A stretch of DNA of 8,848 nucleotides from an uncultured Clostridia bacterium (GTDB lineage Bacteria; Bacillota; Clostridia; Oscillospirales; CAG-272), in the NCBI GenBank assembly GCA_937884385.1, contig CALGCW010000048.1, positions 1-8,848 of the forward strand. Reading direction: 5' to 3'. Made by a program: the position numbers and the translations under genes. Of this stretch, positions 6,027 through 8,848 are shown in pieces. The notes under the pieces are model-generated. The model saw only the letters and a list, made by a program, of their open reading frames with translations. It was not told the DNA's origin and did not search any database. How positions within the stretch are numbered: the first letter of the stretch is position 1; each line of letters starts with the position of its first letter.

Positions 6027-6865
6027 ACGCACTTGAATTAAAAAATGTAAGCAAATCCTTTGCAGGGTTTTGTTTGGATAACGTAAGCCTTGCCTTGCCA
6101 AGTGGCTGCATTATGGGGCTTATCGGCGAGAACGGCGCAGGCAAAAGCACTACGATAAAGCTAATTTTGGATATGATTCACAAGGATTGTGGAACGATAA
6201 CGATACTGGGTAAGGATAACGATGAAAACATCTCCCTTATCAAAGAAGATATCGGTGTTGTGATGGACGACGTGGGAATTCCCGAATGCTTGACGGCAAA
6301 GCAGGTCGGTAAGGTTATGAAGTATACCTTTCGCAATTGGAACGAAGAGGAATATGCGCGGCTTTTGAAAAAGCTTTCTGTGCCCGACGCAAAGCAGTTT
6401 AAAGACTTTTCGCGCGGTATGAAGATGAAGCTTGGCATTGCTGTTGCTATGTCACACGGGGCAAAGCTGTTGTTGCTTGATGAGCCGACAAGCGGACTTG
6501 ACCCTGTCGTTCGTGATGAGGTCGTGGATATGTTTTACGATTTTACAAGGGATGAAAGTCATTCAATCCTTATATCCTCACACATCGTCAGCGATCTCGA
6601 AAAGCTCTGTGATTACGTGGCTTTTTTGCACGGGGGCAAGCTCTTGCTTTGCGAGGAAAAGGACGTGCTTTTATCTGAATACGGTATTATTCATTGCACA
6701 GTAGAGCAGCTTTCGGCACTCGATAAAAATGCGGTAAGGTACAAAAAAGAAACTCCCTACGGTGCAGAGGTCATCGTTTCACGCAATGATGCGCCCGAAG
6801 GATTCAAGTTGAGCCCGATAAGCATTGAGGAGTTGTTCGTATTTATGGCAAAGGAGGCGAGATGA
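6023..6865 (+). CDS. ABC transporter ATP-binding protein (YtrB/BcrA-like)
   Basis: This is the nucleotide-binding subunit of an ABC-2 type transporter, likely an exporter. In the 280-residue protein, Walker A is GENGAGKST (35-43), Walker B ends in LLLLDEP (149-155), the D-loop is SGLDP (157-161) and the switch histidine is H187. Two motifs depart from the classical form. The signature reads FSRGMK (129-134) in place of LSGGQ, and the Q-loop region (GVVMDDVG) has no glutamine. Both changes are, to my knowledge, common in ATPases linked to YtrA-type regulators, so they mark the subfamily rather than damage. The last 70 residues are a variable regulatory tail. The ATG at 6023 has GGAGGA at 6011-6016 and overlaps the regulator's stop. 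The stop lies one base before the permease start, so the two subunits should be made together. Confidence 0.94.
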   Translation: MNALELKNVSKSFAGFCLDNVSLALPSGCIMGLIGENGAGKSTTIKLILDMIHKDCGTITILGKDNDENISLIKEDIGVVMDDVGIPECLTAKQVGKVMKYTFRNWNEEEYARLLKKLSVPDAKQFKDFSRGMKMKLGIAVAMSHGAKLLLLDEPTSGLDPVVRDEVVDMFYDFTRDESHSILISSHIVSDLEKLCDYVAFLHGGKLLLCEEKDVLLSEYGIIHCTVEQLSALDKNAVRYKKETPYGAEVIVSRNDAPEGFKLSPISIEELFVFMAKEAR

Positions 6866-6866
6866 T

Positions 6867-7493
6867 ATGAAGGGATTGCTGTTAAAGGATTGGTATATGA
6901 TAAATAAATATTGCAGGTACTATCTTTTTGTTAGTCTTGGCTTTGTTATTCTTTCTGTGGTTAGTAGCGGCAATATGTTTTTTGTGTTTTATCCTTGCTT
7001 GCTCTGCGGTATGATCCCCGTCAACCTCCTTGGATATGACGAGCGCAGCAGATGGACGGAGTATGTCGGTACGTTGCCGTACACAAAAACTCAAATAGTG
7101 TCAGCAAAATATCTGATAGGCTTATTTATACAAATTGCTATGCTGACTGTGGTTTGCATTGTGCAGGCTGCGAAAACGAGCATTGAAGGTACGTTCGTTT
7201 TGAAAGAGTTTTTGCTGCTTATGATGCTCTTGCTGATAATGGCGAGCGTAGCGTCGTCGCTGACTCTCCCGTTTATTTTTAAATACGGTGTGGAAAAAGG
7301 ACGCGGCGCTTACTATGTAATGATCGGCGTTGTGAGCGCAGGAAGTGTTATCGCCACTTCCATCTTTAATGAAGGATTGCAAAACGAGATAAAAATAAAT
7401 GCTGTTTTTCCCATTGCTTGTATCGTGGGCGTAGGCATATATGCGCTTTCTTGGTATTTGTCCGTTGTTTTCTATAAAAAGAAAGAAATATAA
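6867..7493 (+). CDS. ABC-2 type transporter permease
   Basis: This is the membrane partner of the preceding ATPase. The product has 208 residues with about six hydrophobic segments (roughly 18-35, 38-56, 80-100, 113-137, 148-166 and 178-203). Between the second and third lies DERSRWTEYVGTLPYTKTQIVSAKYL (58-83), the block typical of the ABC2_membrane_5 group found with YtrA-type regulators. The start is taken as the ATG at 6867, one base after the ATPase stop, because GGAGG at 6853-6857 lies nine bases ahead; the open frame further upstream lies inside the ATPase gene. A single permease with one ATPase suggests a homodimer of each. The substrate cannot be told. A weak hairpin follows the stop. 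Confidence 0.88.
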   Translation: MKGLLLKDWYMINKYCRYYLFVSLGFVILSVVSSGNMFFVFYPCLLCGMIPVNLLGYDERSRWTEYVGTLPYTKTQIVSAKYLIGLFIQIAMLTVVCIVQAAKTSIEGTFVLKEFLLLMMLLLIMASVASSLTLPFIFKYGVEKGRGAYYVMIGVVSAGSVIATSIFNEGLQNEIKINAVFPIACIVGVGIYALSWYLSVVFYKKKEI

Positions 7494-7500
7494 TAAGCTT

Positions 7501-7529
7501 AGCCCTCGTTCCTAAACGGAGCGAAGGCT
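7501..7529. terminator. Weak terminator-like hairpin after the ABC operon
   Basis: AGCCCTCGTTCC (7501-7512) pairs with GGAGCGAAGGCT (7518-7529) around TAAAC with one mismatch and one G-T pair. The tail, GTTTCTG, is poor in T. It may act as a weak stop for the operon, or be part of the degenerate repeat sequence that begins close by. Confidence 0.4.
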
Positions 7530-7545
7530 GTTTCTGCCGGGTTGC

Positions 7546-7641
7546 GTCGGAATGACGCTGTATCTGCGAATACACAAGGAGATCCGCGTTTCATCCGTCT
7601 TACTTGGCGCGCGGGGCTCGTGTTCGCGTGTCATTTTGAAC
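7546..7641. repeat. Degenerate palindromic repeat between convergent genes
   Basis: GTCGGAATGAC (7546-7556) and GTCATTTTGAAC (7630-7641) form imperfect inverted ends about 95 bases across (8 of the last 10 positions match). Between them are a TGTAT/ATACA hairpin (about 7560-7575), GGAGATCCGCG and a GC-rich stretch. The right-hand motif followed by CGAAGCAGG resembles the TCATTCTGAGCGAAGC repeats widely seen between genes in bacterial genomes; this likeness is from memory. The right end extends into the last codons of the CsaB-like gene. I see no second copy in the window. Confidence 0.45.
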
Positions 7642-8641
7642 GAAGCAGGTTTTTAAGCTCGGCAAAAACCGAGGAAAGCTCTGAGTCTGCGGAGGTCGCC
7701 AAGCGCGATATTACGGCGCGGTCGACTGCCTGCAAGTGAGAAAAGGTCTCGGGGGAGTCCCCTACACGTGCCAATTTTACCCCGAGTTCAAGGCAGAGCG
7801 CGCGCATTTTTGGGTCATCTGACACCGCCGCGACGGGCGAGCCGCACCCTGATGCAAAAAGCGTTCCGTGATAGCGTTGACTTATCACAAATGACGCGCC
7901 GCAAAGCAGGCTTTTTACCTCGCTGACCCTTTTTGCCACAAGCACGCGCCCCGAAAGAGATGATGCAAGCATCTTCGCGAGCCGAAGGTCCTCTCTCGGG
8001 TTCAAGACAAGCACCACGCACTCCTTGTGAGAGTGCCCCTTGAGAGCGCGCAGCCAGCGGACGAGCTCCCCTTCGTTCCCCGCTTGCCCGCTGCAAGGAA
8101 CGTAGACAAAATACTTGCTATTTATCAACTGTTGGTTGATTTCTTTCCCTTTGAAGCAACAAAACGCAGGATCGTGAACGATCTTGACTTTTTTTGAGGG
8201 GATGATTTTGTTAAGAAGCGCGAGAGAGCTGCCGTCGCGCACGCTGATCTCGTCAAACTGTGCCGCCGCCCATCCCAAAAGTCGGACGGACGCCCGACGG
8301 GGCAGGATCCCGTCTTTTATAGGTCCGATTCCGTTGGATAGCATCAAGAGATGCCGCGCCGAAAGCCGCGCAAGTCCAATAAGGGCAACGTAGTAGAAAA
8401 GCGAAGCATCCGATGTCGCATTTTGCAAGAGCGAGCCGCCCCCGAATATGAAAACATCCGCGCCCCGAAGGGCGGAAAGCACATCCGTGGGCGACTTTGT
8501 TCGCAAGACGCGAAGATCGAGCTGATAACCCGCAATCGAAGTGTGGATTTTATTCAATATCTGTGACAGAATGACCTCATCGCCGAAATTTCCGCGCCCG
8601 TAGTAGCCGCACAAAACGATTTTTGCGCTTTTCTTCTCCAT
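7631..8641 (-). CDS. csaB: CsaB-like polysaccharide pyruvyl transferase family protein
   Basis: It probably transfers pyruvate from phosphoenolpyruvate to a sugar of secondary cell-wall polysaccharide, the modification that SLH-domain surface proteins bind. The 336-residue product shows the PS_pyruv_trans fold markers: GYYGRGNFGDE at 12-22 (GYYGxGNxGDE in CsaB), GGGSLLQ at 67-73, ISVRD at 132-136, SQRYHG at 254-259, and a DDPKM block at 275-279. Length and motifs match CsaB; which sugar is modified is not visible. The ATG at 8641 is chosen because GGAGGT (8646-8651) and a promoter at 8678-8706 lie directly ahead. The longer open frame upstream crosses that promoter and the tRNA gene. Its last codons and stop (SK, then TGA) lie inside a repeat-like sequence, so the original C-terminus may have been replaced. 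Confidence 0.87.
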   Translation of the reverse strand: MEKKSAKIVLCGYYGRGNFGDEVILSQILNKIHTSIAGYQLDLRVLRTKSPTDVLSALRGADVFIFGGGSLLQNATSDASLFYYVALIGLARLSARHLLMLSNGIGPIKDGILPRRASVRLLGWAAAQFDEISVRDGSSLALLNKIIPSKKVKIVHDPAFCCFKGKEINQQLINSKYFVYVPCSGQAGNEGELVRWLRALKGHSHKECVVLVLNPREDLRLAKMLASSLSGRVLVAKRVSEVKSLLCGASFVISQRYHGTLFASGCGSPVAAVSDDPKMRALCLELGVKLARVGDSPETFSHLQAVDRAVISRLATSADSELSSVFAELKNLLRSK

Positions 8642-8677
8642 TCCGACCTCCAAAACCACTGCCAAACGGCACTTTTT

Positions 8678-8706
8678 ATTATATTTTAGCCAAAAATAAA
8701 CCTCAA
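8678..8706 (-). promoter_or_regulatory. Promoter of the CsaB-like gene
   Basis: On the minus strand, TTGAGG (8706-8701) and a perfect TATAAT (8683-8678) are 17 bases apart, giving a leader of about 30 bases to the ATG at 8641. The -35 element abuts the A/T-rich region that also serves the divergent tRNA promoter. Confidence 0.75.
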
Positions 8707-8767
8707 AAAATAATTTTTTAAAAAATCTGAAAAAATGCTTGACAACATTTTTCTCTTGTGATATAAT
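8703..8767 (+). promoter_or_regulatory. Strong tRNA promoter with UP-like A/T tracts
   Basis: TTGACA (8739-8744) and TATAAT (8762-8767) are both perfect and 17 bases apart, with TG at 8759-8760 forming an extended -10. Directly upstream, runs of six A or T centred near 8708, 8717, 8723 and 8733 look like an UP element bound by the polymerase alpha subunits. This is the usual design of a highly expressed stable-RNA promoter. Transcription would begin near 8774, about 24 bases before the tRNA. Confidence 0.9.
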
Positions 8768-8797
8768 AAGCAAGTCGTTGAGGATTCGACGGCATAT

Positions 8798-8848
8798 GGA
8801 AGCATAGCTCAGTTGGGAGAGCATCTGCCTTACAAGCAGAGGGTCATA
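8798..8848 (+). tRNA. tRNA-Val (anticodon UAC), 3' part outside the window
   Basis: The acceptor strand GGAAGCA (8798-8804), the D arm GCTC...GAGC and an anticodon arm TCTGC-CTTACAA-GCAGA can be folded by eye. Loop position 33 is T and the anticodon is TAC, reading GUA valine codons. The window ends in the variable loop/T arm start, after 51 bases of an expected 76. Further tRNA genes may follow on the same transcript. Confidence 0.93.

Noticed and set aside
7631..8641. Possible recently transferred gene because it looks more GC-rich than its neighbours
   Set aside because: The difference is by eye only, and the promoter, ribosome site and motifs are ordinary for the same type of host; no mobile gene is nearby.
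8642..8824. Longer N-terminus for the CsaB-like protein
   Set aside because: It would run through a promoter and the tRNA gene, and conserved sequence begins only after the ATG at 8641.

Overview
The window reads as chromosomal DNA of a spore-forming, Gram-positive-type bacterium, most likely of the class Clostridia. The main evidence is an uninterrupted gene for the mother-cell sporulation sigma factor sigma-K, complete with its hydrophobic pro-sequence. It also carries a KtrAB-type potassium system, a YtrA-type GntR/ABC cassette, a CsaB-like pyruvyl transferase of cell-wall polysaccharides, strong AGGAGG-like ribosome sites and consensus sigma-A promoters. I cannot name the genus from sequence alone.

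Layout. Positions 1-262 are non-coding apart from a GC-rich hairpin/repeat near 69-104. sigK (+) spans 263-946 and ends at a hairpin (949-975) shared with the convergent ktrA. A minus-strand operon runs from 4260 down to 1005: a membrane-anchored calcineurin-like phosphoesterase, then ktrB, then ktrA. It starts from a good promoter at 4304-4332. Facing away from it across 171 bp is a membrane-anchored glycerophosphodiester phosphodiesterase (4432-5454, +), with its own promoter and a textbook terminator. Next is a compact plus-strand operon (5649-7493) of a small GntR-family repressor, an ABC ATPase and a six-helix permease, driven by a perfect TTGACA-17-TATAAT promoter that overlaps a palindromic operator. 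A short degenerate repeat (about 7546-7641) lies between this operon and the convergent CsaB-like gene (8641-7631, -) and reaches into that gene's stop codon. The window ends inside a tRNA-Val(UAC) gene with a perfect extended promoter.

How the genes work together. Most of the content concerns the cell envelope and ion balance. Two phosphodiesterases are predicted to sit outside the membrane and are transcribed divergently. One is co-transcribed with the K+ channel KtrB and its RCK regulator KtrA. The CsaB-like enzyme would pyruvylate wall polysaccharide. The GntR/ABC cassette looks like a self-repressed exporter or envelope-stress module of unknown substrate. I found no CRISPR array, transposase, toxin-antitoxin pair or phage gene. 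The observations most worth testing are the Pho-box-like repeats between the two phosphodiesterase genes, the phosphoesterase-ktrBA gene arrangement, and the repeat that supplies the end of the CsaB-like gene. None amounts to a clearly new system on sequence evidence alone.
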